Shown: positions 1-12,668 of the stretch, in pieces | How the letters are laid out: the number at the start of each line of letters is the position of its first letter | How positions within the stretch are numbered: position 1 is the stretch's first letter | Source of the DNA: an uncultured Stenotrophomonas sp. | GTDB taxonomy: Bacteria > Pseudomonadota > Gammaproteobacteria > Xanthomonadales > Xanthomonadaceae | Assembly: GCA_913775725.1 (NCBI GenBank) | Contig: CAJYNG010000012.1 | Coordinates: 1-58,845, forward strand | Direction: 5' to 3' | Length of the DNA stretch: 58,845 bases | Program-made: the position numbers and the translations under genes | The notes under the pieces: model-generated | What the model saw: only the letters and a program-made list of their open reading frames with translations | Told to the model about the DNA's origin: nothing | Databases searched by the model: none

Positions 1-280
1 CTGGCAGCGAAGCCACCTCGACGGCTTCGCTGCCAGCCTCGACGGCTTCGATCAGGATGTCGTAGGCGTCCAGGTCGGCCTTGAAGAGATGATCCAGGGC
101 GGCATCGATCAAGCCCTGCTGGCCGGCCCGCAGCAGCTTGTTGAGCAGGGCGTCCAGGGGTTTCAGCCAGGCGCGCTCTTCGAGCCGGCTGGAGGCCTGC
201 GCGATGGCTTGCGCAAAAGTCACCAGATGCTGGCTGTCGGCAGAAAGCTTGGAGGAGGAACGTTTGGCGGGACGACGCAT
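1..280 (-). CDS. DUF2863-like protein, N-terminal part (runs off the window)
   Basis: The ATG lies at 278-280 on the minus strand and the frame stays open to the window edge, giving the first 93 residues. It starts MRRPAKRSSSKLSADSQ and continues with a helical segment (LVTFAQAIAQASSRLEERAW) and ALDHLFKADLDAYDIL. From memory this resembles the N-terminus of DUF2863 proteins of beta- and gammaproteobacteria, whose function is unknown. No signal peptide is visible. Two near-identical stretches, each reading roughly GGCAGCGAAGCC on one strand, sit at the window edge within the coding sequence. The family assignment is from recall only. Confidence 0.55.
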   Translation of the reverse strand, partial: MRRPAKRSSSKLSADSQHLVTFAQAIAQASSRLEERAWLKPLDALLNKLLRAGQQGLIDAALDHLFKADLDAYDILIEAVEAGSEAVEVASLP

Positions 281-373
281 GTAGGCTATCTGTATCAGTG
301 GAAACGAAACCGCCTATTGTAGATGATTTGTCAGTCCTGTCAGCCGCCGCGGCCTTTGCTCAGCGCCAAGGGG

Positions 374-404
374 CAATAAAAAACGCCGGACGAATCCGGC
401 GTTT
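374..404 (-). terminator. Rho-independent terminator of acnA
   Basis: A perfect 10-bp stem (AAACGCCGGA / TCCGGCGTTT) with a 4-nt loop is followed on the minus strand by a run of T residues. It sits 29 bases after the acnA stop codon. Confidence 0.85.
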
Positions 405-432
405 CTGTACTGCAGGGGACTACGGACGCTGC

Positions 433-3198
<2,766 letters not shown>

Positions 3199-3448
3199 GC
3201 GGGGTAACTCCTTCTTGCGGATGGCTTGCTCTGGCCCGTGGGTTGACGGGCCTGCTTGCGGTCGCCGCGGGCCTGGCGGCCCCGGTGGTCCCAGTATGAA
3301 CCCCAGACTGAATGGATTCATCCGGGCCGGGTTCCGGCCTGCAGCATCGGTTCCAGACTACAGGGGAAGGTGTATGGCGTATGTCACGTTTGTGGCCGAT
3401 CCTTTGCGAGGCAAGGGCTGGCGGGGTGCCGGTCCTGTTCAGGGTGGA
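3199..3448. other. Intergenic region upstream of acnA
   Basis: This is the divergent spacer between acnA (leftward) and the antitoxin gene (rightward). It should contain the acnA promoter, but I see no convincing -35/-10 pair, no operator and no credible small gene. The reading frames crossing it are extensions or shadows of acnA. Confidence 0.5.
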
Positions 3449-3493
3449 AGTATGCCCGGGGAAGTATGTATAATTTGTGCATACTCTGGAGGG
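3449..3493 (+). promoter_or_regulatory. Promoter and likely operator of the toxin-antitoxin pair
   Basis: A TATAAT box at 3469-3474 is embedded in repeated AGTATG (3449-3454, 3463-3468) and its inverse CATACT (3480-3485). A strong ribosome site, GGAGGG, lies at 3488-3493, seven bases before the antitoxin ATG. Inverted repeats over the -10 box are typical of autoregulated toxin-antitoxin operons. The regulatory role is inferred. Confidence 0.6.
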
Positions 3494-3500
3494 CCTACCG

Positions 3501-3725
3501 ATGGAAGCCACTGTTGCAGAACGCGGACAGATCACCCTGCCCAAGGCGGTGCGTGATGCCCTCGGCCTGACCAAGGGCACGCTGCTGAAGGTCGAGCTGG
3601 ACGGCAGCCGCATCATCCTGCGCAAGAGTGTTGACGATGCCATTTCACGGGCGCGCGGCAAGTTCGCGCTGGACGGCTTCGAATCGTCCGACGCAGCGGT
3701 ACGCGCGGTGCGTGACGAGGAATAA
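3501..3725 (+). CDS. AbrB/MazE-fold antitoxin (VapB-type)
   Basis: This 74-residue protein begins MEATVAERGQITLPKAVRDALGL, the classic swapped-hairpin AbrB DNA-binding fold. It contains the family's GQITLPKxVR strand and GTLLKVE, and ends in a short acidic tail likely to bind the toxin. The ATG at 3501 follows GGAGGG; the frame is open earlier but the extension lacks a ribosome site. A PIN-domain gene starts three bases after its stop, so the two form a toxin-antitoxin operon. It should neutralise the toxin and repress its own promoter at the repeats around 3449-3485. Confidence 0.88.
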   Translation: MEATVAERGQITLPKAVRDALGLTKGTLLKVELDGSRIILRKSVDDAISRARGKFALDGFESSDAAVRAVRDEE

Positions 3726-3728
3726 GCC

Positions 3729-4130
3729 GTGATGATCGCCGTCGATTCACCGGTGCTGGTCGAACTGCTCAGCAATGGTCCGCAGGCCGACGCCGTGGAA
3801 GCCATCCTGCGGCAGAGCCTGGTTGGCGGCCGCGTGGTGGTCTGTGGCGCGACCCTGGCCGAAGTCTGCGCATCGCTGCGCGGCGGCGCCGAGGTGCTCG
3901 AAGCGCTGGAAGAGATGGGCGTGCACTTCAATTCGATGGAAGCCAAGTCGGCACTGCGCGCCGGTGAGATGCACCGCCGTCATCGCCAGCGCAGCGGCAG
4001 CCGCCGCAGCCTGGACGAATTCATGGTCGGCGCCCACGCACTGCTGCAGTGCGACGGCCTGATCACCTGGAACGATACGTTTTACCGCGACTACTTCAAG
4101 GGCCTGAAGCTGATCGTGCCGCAAGCCTGA
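3729..4130 (+). CDS. PIN-domain ribonuclease toxin (VapC-type)
   Basis: This 133-residue protein carries the PIN acidic set: D6 (IAVDSPV), E45 (TLAEVCA), D96 ([12 protein letters not shown]) and D116 ([11 protein letters not shown]). In the VapC family these residues bind Mg2+ or Mn2+ for single-strand RNA cleavage. Translation may begin at the GTG at 3729 or the adjacent ATG at 3732. The gene is coupled to the antitoxin and ends 40 bases before acnB, so acnB may also receive read-through from this operon. All four acidic residues are present, so the toxin looks intact. Its RNA target cannot be read from sequence. Confidence 0.88.
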   Translation: MMIAVDSPVLVELLSNGPQADAVEAILRQSLVGGRVVVCGATLAEVCASLRGGAEVLEALEEMGVHFNSMEAKSALRAGEMHRRHRQRSGSRRSLDEFMVGAHALLQCDGLITWNDTFYRDYFKGLKLIVPQA

Positions 4131-4170
4131 GCCCACTTTTTTTCAACCTACGCATTACCCGGGAGTTGTC

Positions 4171-6762
4171 ATGTTGGAAGCCTACCGCCACCACGTCGCC
4201 GAGCGCGCTGCGCTTGGCATCCCGCCGCTGCCGCTGAGCGCGCAGCAGACGGCCGATGTCATCGAACTGCTGAAGAACCCGCCGCAGGGCGAGGCCGAGT
4301 TCCTGCTCGACCTGCTGACCCACCGCGTGCCGGCCGGCGTCGACGATGCTGCCAAAGTCAAAGCCTCGTACCTGGCGGCGATCGCCCTGGGCAGCGAGCA
4401 GAACCCGCTGATCAGCCGTGAGCGCGCCACCGAACTGCTGGGCACCATGCTCGGCGGTTACAACGTTGCCCCGCTGGTACAGCTGCTGGACGACGCCAGC
4501 GTCGGCACCATCGCCGCCAACGGTCTGAAGAAGACCCTGCTGGTGTTCGATGCCTTCCATGACGTGCAGGAAAAGGCCAAGGCCGGCAATGCCAACGCCC
4601 AGTCCGTGCTGCAGAGCTGGGCCGATGCCGAGTGGTTCACCAGCAACCCGGAAGTGCCGCAGAGCCTGACCGTCACCGTGTTCAAGGTGCCGGGCGAGAC
4701 CAACACCGACGACCTGTCGCCGGCGCCGGACGCGACCACCCGCCCGGACATTCCGATGCACGCCCTGGCGATGCTGAAGAACAAGCGCGACGATGCGCCG
4801 TTCACCCCGGAAGAAGACGGCAAGCGCGGTCCGATCCAGCAGATCCTCGACCTGAAGGACAAGGGCCACCTGGTTGCCTACGTGGGCGACGTGGTCGGTA
4901 CCGGTTCCTCGCGCAAGTCGGCCACCAACAGCGTGCTGTGGTGGACCGGTGATGACATTCCGTTCATCCCGAACAAGCGCGCCGGTGGCGTCTGCCTGGG
5001 TTCGAAGATCGCCCCGATCTTCTACAACACCATGGAAGATGCCGGCGCCCTGCCGATCGAGCTGGACGTGTCGAAGATGGAGCACGGCGATGTGGTCGAG
5101 CTGCGTCCGTACGACGGCAAGGCGCTGAAGAACGGCGAAGTGATCGCCGAGTTCCAGGTCAAGTCCGAAGTGCTGTTCGACGAAGTGCGCGCCGGTGGCC
5201 GCATTCCGCTGATCATCGGCCGTGGCCTGACCGGCAAGGCGCGCGAAGCGCTGGGCCTGGCCCCGACCGACCTGTTCCGCCTGCCGGTGCAGCCGGTCGA
5301 CACTGGCAAGGGCTTCTCGCTGGCGCAGAAGATGGTCGGCCGCGCCTGTGGCCTGGCCGAAGGCCAGGGCATGCGCCCGGGCACCTACTGCGAACCGAAG
5401 ATGACCTCGGTCGGCTCGCAGGACACCACCGGCCCGATGACCCGTGACGAGCTGAAGGACCTGGCCTGCCTGGGCTTCTCGGCCGACCTGGTGATGCAGT
5501 CGTTCTGCCACACCGCCGCTTACCCGAAGCCGGTGGACGTGAAGACCCATCACACCCTGCCGGAGTTCATCTCCACCCGTGGCGGCGTTTCGCTGCGTCC
5601 GGGCGACGGCGTGATCCACAGCTGGCTCAACCGCATGCTGCTGCCGGACACCGTCGGTACCGGTGGCGACTCGCACACCCGTTTCCCGGTGGGCATTTCG
5701 TTCCCGGCCGGTTCGGGCCTGGTCGCCTTCGCTGCTGCCACCGGCGTGATGCCGCTGGACATGCCGGAGTCGGTGCTGGTGCGCTTCAAGGGCAAGATGC
5801 AGCCGGGCGTGACCCTGCGTGACCTGGTCAACGCGATTCCGCTGTACGCGATCAAGTCGGGCCTGCTGACCGTGGCCAAGGCTGGCAAGAAGAACATCTT
5901 CTCCGGCCGTATCCTGGAAATCGAAGGCCTGCCGGAGCTGAAGGTCGAGCAGGCGTTCGAACTGTCCGATGCCTCGGCCGAGCGTTCGGCCGCCGGCTGC
6001 TCGGTGCGCCTGAACAAGGAACCGATCATCGAATACCTGACCAGCAACATCACCCTGCTGAAGTGGATGATTGCCGAGGGCTACCAGGATCCGCGTTCGC
6101 TGCAGCGCCGTATCGAGAAGATGGAAGCGTGGCTGGCCAACCCGGAGCTGCTGGAGCCGGATGCCGACGCCGAGTACGCCGCCGTCATCGAGATCGACCT
6201 GGCCGACATCCACGAGCCGATCGTGGCCTGCCCGAACGATCCGGACGACGTGAAGACCCTGTCCGAAGTGGCCGGCGCCAAGATCGACGAAGTGTTCATC
6301 GGTTCGTGCATGACCAACATCGGTCACTTCCGTGCGGCGGCCAAGCTGCTGGAAGGCAAGCGTGACCTGCCGACCCGCCTGTGGGTGGCCCCGCCGACCA
6401 AGATGGATGCTTCGGAGCTGACCAAGGAAGGCGTGTACGGCACCTTCGGCGCCACCGGCGCACGCATGGAAATGCCGGGCTGCTCGCTGTGCATGGGCAA
6501 CCAGGCGCAGATCCGTGAAGGCTCCACCGCGATGTCGACCTCGACCCGCAACTTCCCGAACCGTCTGGGCCGCAACACGAACGTGTACCTGGGTTCGGCG
6601 GAACTGGCGGCAATCTGCTCGCGCCTGGGCCGCATCCCGACCAAGGAAGAGTACATGGCTGATGTGGGCGTGATCGCCGCCAGCGGCGCGGAGATCTACC
6701 GCTACATGAACTTCGACCAGATCGAGGAATACCAGGACGTGGCCAAGACGGTCGCTGCCTGA
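4171..6762 (+). CDS. acnB: Aconitate hydratase B
   Basis: AcnB is the main housekeeping aconitase (citrate/isocitrate; 2-methylisocitrate in some species). The 863-residue product has the AcnB-specific order: N-terminal HEAT-like domain ([19 protein letters not shown]), swivel domain ([16 protein letters not shown]), then catalytic domains. The iron-sulphur ligands are C713 ([10 protein letters not shown]), C771 and C774 ([11 protein letters not shown]). CCGGGAG precedes the ATG. It lies 40 bases after the toxin gene in the same direction, and a strong terminator follows. Length and motifs are complete. Confidence 0.98.
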   Translation: MLEAYRHHVAERAALGIPPLPLSAQQTADVIELLKNPPQGEAEFLLDLLTHRVPAGVDDAAKVKASYLAAIALGSEQNPLISRERATELLGTMLGGYNVAPLVQLLDDASVGTIAANGLKKTLLVFDAFHDVQEKAKAGNANAQSVLQSWADAEWFTSNPEVPQSLTVTVFKVPGETNTDDLSPAPDATTRPDIPMHALAMLKNKRDDAPFTPEEDGKRGPIQQILDLKDKGHLVAYVGDVVGTGSSRKSATNSVLWWTGDDIPFIPNKRAGGVCLGSKIAPIFYNTMEDAGALPIELDVSKMEHGDVVELRPYDGKALKNGEVIAEFQVKSEVLFDEVRAGGRIPLIIGRGLTGKAREALGLAPTDLFRLPVQPVDTGKGFSLAQKMVGRACGLAEGQGMRPGTYCEPKMTSVGSQDTTGPMTRDELKDLACLGFSADLVMQSFCHTAAYPKPVDVKTHHTLPEFISTRGGVSLRPGDGVIHSWLNRMLLPDTVGTGGDSHTRFPVGISFPAGSGLVAFAAATGVMPLDMPESVLVRFKGKMQPGVTLRDLVNAIPLYAIKSGLLTVAKAGKKNIFSGRILEIEGLPELKVEQAFELSDASAERSAAGCSVRLNKEPIIEYLTSNITLLKWMIAEGYQDPRSLQRRIEKMEAWLANPELLEPDADAEYAAVIEIDLADIHEPIVACPNDPDDVKTLSEVAGAKIDEVFIGSCMTNIGHFRAAAKLLEGKRDLPTRLWVAPPTKMDASELTKEGVYGTFGATGARMEMPGCSLCMGNQAQIREGSTAMSTSTRNFPNRLGRNTNVYLGSAELAAICSRLGRIPTKEEYMADVGVIAASGAEIYRYMNFDQIEEYQDVAKTVAA

Positions 6763-6764
6763 GG

Positions 6765-6787
6765 GTAGTGCCGGCCGCTGGCCGGCA
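6765..6787 (+). repeat. SMAG-type GTAG palindrome
   Basis: A GTAG head is followed by the near-perfect hairpin TGCCGGCC-GC-TGGCCGGCA, two bases after the acnB stop. It matches the short palindromes described in S. maltophilia genomes (recalled knowledge). Confidence 0.8.
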
Positions 6788-6803
6788 TCCCGTTGAAACG
6801 AAG

Positions 6804-6830
6804 AACCCCCGGTGAAAGCCGGGGGTTTTT
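6804..6830 (+). terminator. Rho-independent terminator of acnB
   Basis: A 9-bp stem (AACCCCCGG / CCGGGGGTT) with loop TGAAAG is followed by a T run on the plus strand. On the minus strand it is followed by a T-rich stretch and may also stop the convergent small gene. Confidence 0.9.
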
Positions 6831-6844
6831 GTCTGCTGCATCCG

Positions 6845-7216
6845 CTATTGCACGGTCCAGTCTGCGTTGCCCTGCAACCGACGGCCGCCGATCAGCACGT
6901 TGCCGCGCTTACCGGAGACATCCATCTCGAACCAGGGCAGTCCATCACGGTCAAGTGGACGCACGTAGGCCTGGCGCTTTGCACGGTTGAATTCGATGTA
7001 GTAGCGGCGATGCACGTTGGGGTACGGCGGGATCGACGCGCCTTTCCAGCTGACGCTTACCGCGCCGGGGTCTTCGCGACCCACCAGCATCAGCATGAAG
7101 AACACATCACCCTGCTTGGCCTCGAAGTAGAACAGATCGCCACTGGCGCTGGCGGGTGCCAGTGGCAATGAAAGCAGTACGGCCGCCAGGGCGGCCTTCC
7201 ATATGCCTTTGATCAT
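6845..7216 (-). CDS. Small exported protein of unknown function
   Basis: This 123-residue protein has a clear Sec signal peptide (MIKGIWKAALAAVLLSLPLAPASASG, cleavage probably after ASA). The mature part is basic and aromatic-rich (RRYYIEFNRAKRQAYVRPLDRDGLPWFEMDVSG), probably a small beta-rich domain. I do not recognise a family. The ATG at 7214-7216 is preferred over one three codons upstream because AAGGA sits nine bases before it. It converges on acnB and is bracketed by two copies of a terminator-like direct repeat (6791-6835 and 7268-7313). Confidence 0.7.
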   Translation of the reverse strand: MIKGIWKAALAAVLLSLPLAPASASGDLFYFEAKQGDVFFMLMLVGREDPGAVSVSWKGASIPPYPNVHRRYYIEFNRAKRQAYVRPLDRDGLPWFEMDVSGKRGNVLIGGRRLQGNADWTVQ

Positions 7217-7267
7217 GTGCAGCATTCCTTGTGCAATACCGCTATCAAAGCACACATGCGGGTAGCG

Positions 7268-7313
7268 CGTTGAAACGAAGAGCCCCGGTGAAAGCCGGCG
7301 CCTTTTTTTGTTG
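7268..7313 (+). repeat. Degenerate copy of the acnB terminator region
   Basis: CGTTGAAACGAAGA, then a near copy of the CCCCGG-TGAAAG-CCGG hairpin and a T run, repeats the sequence at 6791-6835. The stem here has one mismatch. No plus-strand gene precedes it. Confidence 0.7.
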
Positions 7314-7324
7314 CCTGATGGCCT

Positions 7325-7393
7325 GTAGCGCCGAGTCCGTGCTTGGCTGCTGTTCGCGCGATGCGCGATGAGTCGAGCGTGGCTCGACTCTAC
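7325..7393. repeat. SMAG head-to-head dimer
   Basis: It starts with GTAG (7325) and ends with CTAC (7390-7393), two GTAG palindromes in opposite orientation. A related CCACGCATGGCGTGG palindrome follows at about 7401-7415. It occupies the gap just after the cheB stop. Confidence 0.7.
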
Positions 7394-7429
7394 AGAGGGC
7401 ATCCACGCATGGCGTGGGTCTGCTTTGCG

Positions 7430-8503
7430 TCAGTTGCGGGCGAGGGCGAGCAGGCGTTCGGCAATGCGTTCCAGCGGTACCTGCTCCTCGGCGGCGCCGA
7501 GCTTGAACGCGGCGCCGGGCATGCCCCAGACCACGCTGGTGGCCTCGTCCTGTACCAGCGTCGGTGCGCCGGCCTGGCGCATTTCCAGCAGGCCGCGTGC
7601 ACCGTCGTCGCCCATGCCGGTAAGGATGGCGCCGATGGCGTTGCCGCCGGCGTTCTGCGCGACCGAACGGAACAGCACGTCCACTGCCGGCTTGTGGCGG
7701 TTCACTGCCGGGCCGTCGTCGACGCGGCAACGCCAGCGCGCACCGTCACGGATGATCCGCAGGTGCTTGCCGCCCGGCGGCAGGTAGGCATGGCCGGGCA
7801 GCACCGCTTCGCCGTCGCTGGCCTCGCGCACGGCCATCGCCGAGTGGCGGTCCAGGCGTTCGGCGAAGGCGCTGCTGAAGCTGGCCGGCAGGTGCTGGGT
7901 CATCACCACGGCTGGGCCATCGGCGGGCATGCCTTCCAGCACCACACGCAGGGCTTCGGTGCCACCGGCTGACGAGCCGATCGCGATCAGACGGTCGGTG
8001 GTACGGAACTGCGGCGCGGCGGGGCGCATCGCAGGAGCGGCTTCCAGCAGGAGCTTCGGTGCGGCAGCGCGCACCAGCGGACGCACCCGCGAGCGCGCCG
8101 CCATCTTGACCTTGGCGATGATTTCATCGGCATAGCCCTGCAGGCCGCGCGCCACGTCCAGCTTCGGCTTGGAGACGAAATCCACCGCACCCAGTGCCAG
8201 TGCCTGCAGGGTGGTGTCGGCGCCGCGCTCGGTCAACGAGGAGATCATCACCACCGGCAGCGGGTGCAGGCGCATCAGGTTTTCCAGGAACGCCAGGCCG
8301 TCCATGCGCGGCATTTCCACGTCCAGGGTGATCACGTCCGGGGCCAGGCGCTTGATCTTCTCGCGCGCCAGCAGCGGGTCGGCGGCGGTGCCAACCACGT
8401 CGATGGACGGATCGCCGGACAGGATCTCGGTGAGCATCTGGCGCACGACGGCGGAGTCGTCGACGATCAGGACCCGGCAGGGGGCGTTGCCGGTCAAGGT
8501 CAT
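7430..8503 (-). CDS. cheB: Chemotaxis protein-glutamate methylesterase/deamidase
   Basis: CheB removes methyl groups from chemoreceptor glutamates and so resets adaptation. The 357-residue protein has an N-terminal receiver (acidic pair D15/D16 in VDDSAVVRQ, phospho-acceptor D61 in [11 protein letters not shown]) and a C-terminal esterase domain with the Ser-His-Asp elements [12 protein letters not shown] and GMGDDG. Its ATG overlaps the cheD stop (ATGA), so cheR-cheD-cheB are translationally coupled. The C-terminus is complete. The nearby receptors carry DWQEF tails that can tether CheB and CheR. Confidence 0.96.
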   Translation of the reverse strand: MTLTGNAPCRVLIVDDSAVVRQMLTEILSGDPSIDVVGTAADPLLAREKIKRLAPDVITLDVEMPRMDGLAFLENLMRLHPLPVVMISSLTERGADTTLQALALGAVDFVSKPKLDVARGLQGYADEIIAKVKMAARSRVRPLVRAAAPKLLLEAAPAMRPAAPQFRTTDRLIAIGSSAGGTEALRVVLEGMPADGPAVVMTQHLPASFSSAFAERLDRHSAMAVREASDGEAVLPGHAYLPPGGKHLRIIRDGARWRCRVDDGPAVNRHKPAVDVLFRSVAQNAGGNAIGAILTGMGDDGARGLLEMRQAGAPTLVQDEATSVVWGMPGAAFKLGAAEEQVPLERIAERLLALARN

Positions 8504-9096
8504 TCGAACAGCTCCACGCCGCCGGTGACCGGGGCCTTGGACAGGCGTGCACGTACGGCCGATTCGGTCGCGGCCACCTCGGCCTCGTGTGCGTGCGGCA
8601 GGCGTTGCACGACCACGCGGCCGGTATCGGCGAAGAACCAGATCTTGCGCGGATGGATGCCGCACAGGTCCTCGGCGATGATCGGGATGTGCTCGGCCTG
8701 CAGGTACTGGCGCACGAATTCGGCGTTGCGGGTGCCGACCGGGTTGCTGGTGAAGCCCTTGAGCACGTTGGCGCCGCCGAACACCTTGGCCTCGATGCGC
8801 TTGCGGTGTGCGCCGCGCTTGAGCATGTCGTTGATCAGCAGTTCCATCGCGTAGCTGCCGTAACGCGCGGGCGCGCCGTCGCCGGCGTTGCCCTCGGGCA
8901 GCAGGAAGTGGTTCATGCCGCCGATCTTCAGCACCGGGTCGCGCAGGCAGGCCGCTACGCACGAACCGAGCGTGGTGGTCAGCGCGGTGGTGTCATCGAC
9001 CACCAGATACTGGGTCGGCAGCAGCTTGGCGGCGATGGTCTGGAAGCGCGCATCCTGGTAGCGCATCACATCGTCGGTACGCAGTGAGGCGTTCAT
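8500..9096 (-). CDS. cheD: Chemoreceptor glutamine deamidase
   Basis: CheD deamidates receptor glutamines and in some species works with CheC. This 198-residue protein has the catalytic cysteine C46 in LGSCVAACL and H63 in GGMNHFLLP, matching the cysteine-hydrolase fold of the family. The ATG at 9094-9096 overlaps the cheR stop and its stop overlaps the cheB start, both in four-base overlaps. There is no cheC in the window, so its activity is probably on the three linked MCPs. Confidence 0.95.
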   Translation of the reverse strand: MNASLRTDDVMRYQDARFQTIAAKLLPTQYLVVDDTTALTTTLGSCVAACLRDPVLKIGGMNHFLLPEGNAGDGAPARYGSYAMELLINDMLKRGAHRKRIEAKVFGGANVLKGFTSNPVGTRNAEFVRQYLQAEHIPIIAEDLCGIHPRKIWFFADTGRVVVQRLPHAHEAEVAATESAVRARLSKAPVTGGVELFE

Positions 9097-9962
9097 GCGC
9101 CGGCCTTTGCCGCGCGGCGGTACAGCGTACGGCCGCAGGGCTGGATCAGGTCGGCGGCGTGCAGGTAGTTCTCCGAGTGGCCGGTGTAGAGCAGCCCGTC
9201 GTCGGCCAGGTGCTGCACCAGGCGACCGAGGATCGCGCGCTGGGTTGGCTTGTCGAAATAGATCATCACGTTGCGGCAGAACAGCGCGTCGAATGGTCCG
9301 CCGACGTCGTAGCGCGGGGCGAGCAGATTCAATGGGCGGAACTCGATCAGCTCGCGCAGCGCTGGCAGCACGCGGCACTGGCCCTCGTTGGGGCCGCTGC
9401 CGCGCTGGAAGTAGCGCCGGCGCAGATCCGGATCGAGGCTGGTGACGCGATCGATGTTGTAGACGCCACGGCCGGCGGTGCCCAGCACCTGGGTATCGAC
9501 GTCGGTGGCGATGATGCGTACCGGTGGCTTGAGGGTACCGAAGGCCTCGCAGGCGGTGATCGCCATCGAGTAGGGCTCTTCGCCGGTAGACGCTGCGCAC
9601 GACCACAGCAGCAGCGGCGTGCGGCTGGAGCGCTGCTGCAGCTCCTCGCGCAGCTTGTCGAAGTGGTGCGGTTCGCGGAAGAACGAGGTCAGGTTGGTGG
9701 TCAGCGCGTTGGTGAACGCCTGCCACTCGTCGCCGTCTTCCTGCTCCAGATGGTCCAGATACTGCTGGAAGCTGCGCATGCCCAGCGTGCGCAGGCGGCG
9801 CGACAGGCGGCCATAGACCATGTCGCGCTTTGCCGGGGCAAGGGCGATGCCCACGCGCTGATAGATCAGGTCGCAGACGCGGCGGAAATCACGGTCGGCG
9901 AACTCGAATTCGCGCGGGCCGGTGACGATGGGAGTAGGACTTTGCACGGGGGACGTGTCCAT
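9093..9962 (-). CDS. cheR: Chemotaxis protein methyltransferase
   Basis: CheR methylates receptor glutamates with S-adenosylmethionine. The 289-residue protein has the N-terminal all-alpha domain and the SAM-binding domain with the STGEEPYS signature ([15 protein letters not shown]) and [10 protein letters not shown]. The frame extends upstream, but starting at the ATG at 9960-9962 ([13 protein letters not shown]) avoids overlapping the preceding MCP. It is first in the coupled cheR-cheD-cheB set, 37 bases after an MCP ending DWQEF, the pentapeptide that docks CheR. Confidence 0.95.
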   Translation of the reverse strand: MDTSPVQSPTPIVTGPREFEFADRDFRRVCDLIYQRVGIALAPAKRDMVYGRLSRRLRTLGMRSFQQYLDHLEQEDGDEWQAFTNALTTNLTSFFREPHHFDKLREELQQRSSRTPLLLWSCAASTGEEPYSMAITACEAFGTLKPPVRIIATDVDTQVLGTAGRGVYNIDRVTSLDPDLRRRYFQRGSGPNEGQCRVLPALRELIEFRPLNLLAPRYDVGGPFDALFCRNVMIYFDKPTQRAILGRLVQHLADDGLLYTGHSENYLHAADLIQPCGRTLYRRAAKAGA

Positions 9963-9999
9963 CGGCAGAGGCGGCGGCCGAAGCCGCCGCGGGTGGGTC

Positions 10000-12270
10000 T
10001 CAGAATTCCTGCCAGTCGCTGTCGCTGGCGACGAAGGTGCTGGCGTTGCTGCTGCGGCGGACCGGAGCGGGCGCGCTGGTCGGCTGTGGACGTGCCACGG
10101 TGGTAACACGGGCCGGTTCCACGCGAGCGGCCACGGCCTTCACGGCGGCCGAGACCTGGTTGTCCAGGCGGAAGATCGCCACGGCATCGGCCAGCTGGCC
10201 AGCCTGTTCTTCCATCGCACGTGCTGCAGCGGTGGCTTCCTCCACCAGCGCGGCGTTCTGCTGGGTGGTTTCGTCCATCTGCACCACGGTCTGGTTGACC
10301 TGCTCGATGCCGGCGCTCTGTTCCTGCGAGGCCGCAGAGATCTCGGCCATGATGTCGGTCACACGCTGCACCGAGGCGACGATCTCGCCCATGGTGCTGC
10401 CGGCCTGATGGACCAGACTGGAGCCTTCGGCGACCTTGCCGACCGAATCATCGATCAGGCCCTTGATCTCCTTGGCGGCAGCGGCCGAGCGCTGGGCGAG
10501 GGTACGCACCTCGCTGGCGACCACGGCGAAGCCACGGCCCTGTTCACCGGCACGCGCGGCTTCCACTGCGGCGTTCAGCGCCAGGATGTTGGTCTGGAAG
10601 GCGATGCCGTCGATGACCGAGATGATCTCGGCGATCTTCTTCGACGAGGCTTCGATGGCCGACATGGTGTTGACCACCTGGCCGACCACGCTGCCGCCCT
10701 GCGATGCCACCCCCTGCGCGCCGATCGCGAGCTGGTTGGCCTGGCGGGCATGCTCTGCGTTCTGGCGCACTGTGGAGGTCAGCTCCTCCATCGACGCGGC
10801 GGTTTCTTCCAGGTTCGCAGCCTGCTGCTCGGTACGGCGCGACAGATCACTGTTGCCCGAAGCAATCTCACCGGCGGCCAGGGTGATGCTGGAAGCACTG
10901 GCCTGGATCTGGCCGACGATCTGGGTCAGCTGGGCGACGGTGGTGTTGGCGTCGTCCCGCATGCGCGCGAACACGCCCTGGTAGTCGCCGTGCATGCGCG
11001 CGGTCAGGTCGCCTTCGGCGATGGCCGACAGCAGCTGCGAGAGCTTGCCGAGGTTGTCATCGCTGACCGCCATCATTGCGTTGAGGTTTTCCAGCATCAG
11101 GCGGAAATCGTGATCGAAGCGCTGTGCATCGCCACGACGGCTGAAGTCGCCGGCGGCGGCGGCAATGGCCAGCTGCTTGATCTCGGCATTGATGCGGCCG
11201 AGGTTGGCCTTGACTGTGTCGACCGTGGTGGTCATTGCGGCCTTCTCGCCGGGATAGCGCGCGATGTCGCGGCTGAGATCACCGACCGCGTATTGCTGCA
11301 CCACGTCCAGCACGTCGTGCAGGGTCTGTACGTGGCCGCCGACCAGGGCGTTGGTTTCCTGCACCATCAGCCCGTACTCGCCGGGGAAGGCGCTGGCGTC
11401 GATGCGGTAGCTCAGTTCGCCGCCGTCGTGGCGGCGCGCCATTTCGCGCTGCCCGCTGATTACTGCGTGCAGCTGCTGCTGCATGCCGGACATGGCGTCC
11501 AGCAGGCGGCCGGTTTCGTCATGCGGCTGCGGGCCGATGTGGCTGTCCAGCTTGCCGCGGGCGATGCCCTCGGCGACGGCCGTTGCCTGCTTCAGCGGCA
11601 CGGCGATGCGGTTGCCGATGAGCCAGCTCAGGGCCAGCACGATCAGCACCAGCACGCCACCGGAGACCGCCATGATGGCGGTGAACACCAGCGCCTGCTT
11701 CTGCACGTCGTCCATGTAGACGCCACTGCTGACCACCCAGTTCCACGGCGCGAACAGGCCGGCGTAGGCCACCTTTTCGACCTCGCCCTTGCTGCCCGGC
11801 TTGGCCCAGCGGTAGTTGACGAAGCCGCCACCGGCCTTGGCTGCTTCGACCTGGTCGTAGTAGATGCGCACGCCGTCGTCGGTGCGGAAGTCCTTCATGT
11901 CCTTGCCCACCAGGTCCTTGCGGAACGGGTGCATCAGCAGGCGGTAGCCGGTGTCGTAGATGTTGAAGTAGTAGGCATCGTTCTCGGCACGCATCACTTC
12001 CAGCGCCTGCAGCGCGGCGCTCTTGGCAGCCTCTTCGCTGAGTTCGCCGGTACCGGCCAGGCGGTGGTAGTGCTGCAGGATGCCGTAGCTCAGTTCGACC
12101 TGGGTCTTCAGCGCGGTCTTGCGGGTCTCGGTGAGATCCAGGTACTGCATGCGGGCGGCGATCACCGAGAGCGCGATCACACCGAGCGCGATGAGCAGCG
12201 TCAGCAGGTTGAGCTTGCGCCGGACGGAAAGATTGCTGAAGTAGTGTTGCCAGCGATGCAGGAGATTCAT
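10000..12270 (-). CDS. Methyl-accepting chemotaxis protein, Cache-type sensor
   Basis: A 756-residue transmembrane receptor: TM1 at about 20-40, a periplasmic single-Cache-like domain at about 45-190 ([17 protein letters not shown]...[20 protein letters not shown]), TM2 at about 194-216, HAMP, and the signalling coiled coil with the hairpin tip [20 protein letters not shown] near residue 555. It ends DWQEF, a tether for CheR and CheB. The YxFNIYD/P-W-N-W pattern suggests small organic acid or amino acid ligands, but the ligand is unknown. A sigma-28-like promoter lies at 12343-12369. Its signalling domain is nearly identical to those of the two other MCPs here. Confidence 0.93.
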   Translation of the reverse strand: MNLLHRWQHYFSNLSVRRKLNLLTLLIALGVIALSVIAARMQYLDLTETRKTALKTQVELSYGILQHYHRLAGTGELSEEAAKSAALQALEVMRAENDAYYFNIYDTGYRLLMHPFRKDLVGKDMKDFRTDDGVRIYYDQVEAAKAGGGFVNYRWAKPGSKGEVEKVAYAGLFAPWNWVVSSGVYMDDVQKQALVFTAIMAVSGGVLVLIVLALSWLIGNRIAVPLKQATAVAEGIARGKLDSHIGPQPHDETGRLLDAMSGMQQQLHAVISGQREMARRHDGGELSYRIDASAFPGEYGLMVQETNALVGGHVQTLHDVLDVVQQYAVGDLSRDIARYPGEKAAMTTTVDTVKANLGRINAEIKQLAIAAAAGDFSRRGDAQRFDHDFRLMLENLNAMMAVSDDNLGKLSQLLSAIAEGDLTARMHGDYQGVFARMRDDANTTVAQLTQIVGQIQASASSITLAAGEIASGNSDLSRRTEQQAANLEETAASMEELTSTVRQNAEHARQANQLAIGAQGVASQGGSVVGQVVNTMSAIEASSKKIAEIISVIDGIAFQTNILALNAAVEAARAGEQGRGFAVVASEVRTLAQRSAAAAKEIKGLIDDSVGKVAEGSSLVHQAGSTMGEIVASVQRVTDIMAEISAASQEQSAGIEQVNQTVVQMDETTQQNAALVEEATAAARAMEEQAGQLADAVAIFRLDNQVSAAVKAVAARVEPARVTTVARPQPTSAPAPVRRSSNASTFVASDSDWQEF

Positions 12271-12342
12271 CGAGCAGGACCAGGTCGAAGCGGGCGGGCG
12301 GCGCCGAGCCGGTCAGCGGCGGGACAAGCCGTGACAACCCCG

Positions 12343-12369
12343 TTATCGGCCGATGGGGCGGGGGATTGA
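12343..12369 (-). promoter_or_regulatory. Sigma-28 (FliA)-like promoter of the Cache MCP
   Basis: On the minus strand TCAATCCC, 11 bases, then GCCGATAA. The -10 is a perfect match to the FliA consensus and the -35 is weaker. It lies about 73 bases before the start codon. Confidence 0.6.
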
Positions 12370-12440
12370 GGCGCAGTGTCCGAACGTATTCAGGTTTCCT
12401 TGCAGCGGCGGCTGCGGCGCTGCCTGCGGCAGGCTTTGGA

Positions 12441-12476
<36 letters not shown>

Positions 12477-12508
12477 GGCAATTGGTCGGCTCTGAATTGT
12501 CAGTGGCT

Positions 12509-12614
12509 GGCTGGGCCGGGGTGGGCTGGCGGGACACGCCGTAAACCCGTCCTTGGGGGCTCGATGGCGCCATCCATGGCGCCAACGGTCCCGCCAGCCC
12601 ACCCCGACCCAGCC
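12509..12614 (+). repeat. Cruciform element A (27-nt arms, 52-nt core)
   Basis: The left arm 12509-12535 and right arm 12588-12614 are inverted repeats with one mismatch. The 52-nt core (12536-12587) begins ACGCCGTAAACCCGTCCTTG and contains its own hairpin TGGCGCCA-TCCA-TGGCGCCA. The same core recurs in elements B and C with different arms. Confidence 0.85.
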
Positions 12615-12668
12615 TTCTCGGCATTCCCGTGACGGACGGAAAGAGCGTTGGGTTTCCAGGTGGAAAGA

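Noticed and set aside
7268-7313. A second functional terminator on the plus strand
   Set aside because: No plus-strand gene precedes it and its stem has a mismatch; it is better seen as a decayed repeat copy, though it may act on the minus strand.
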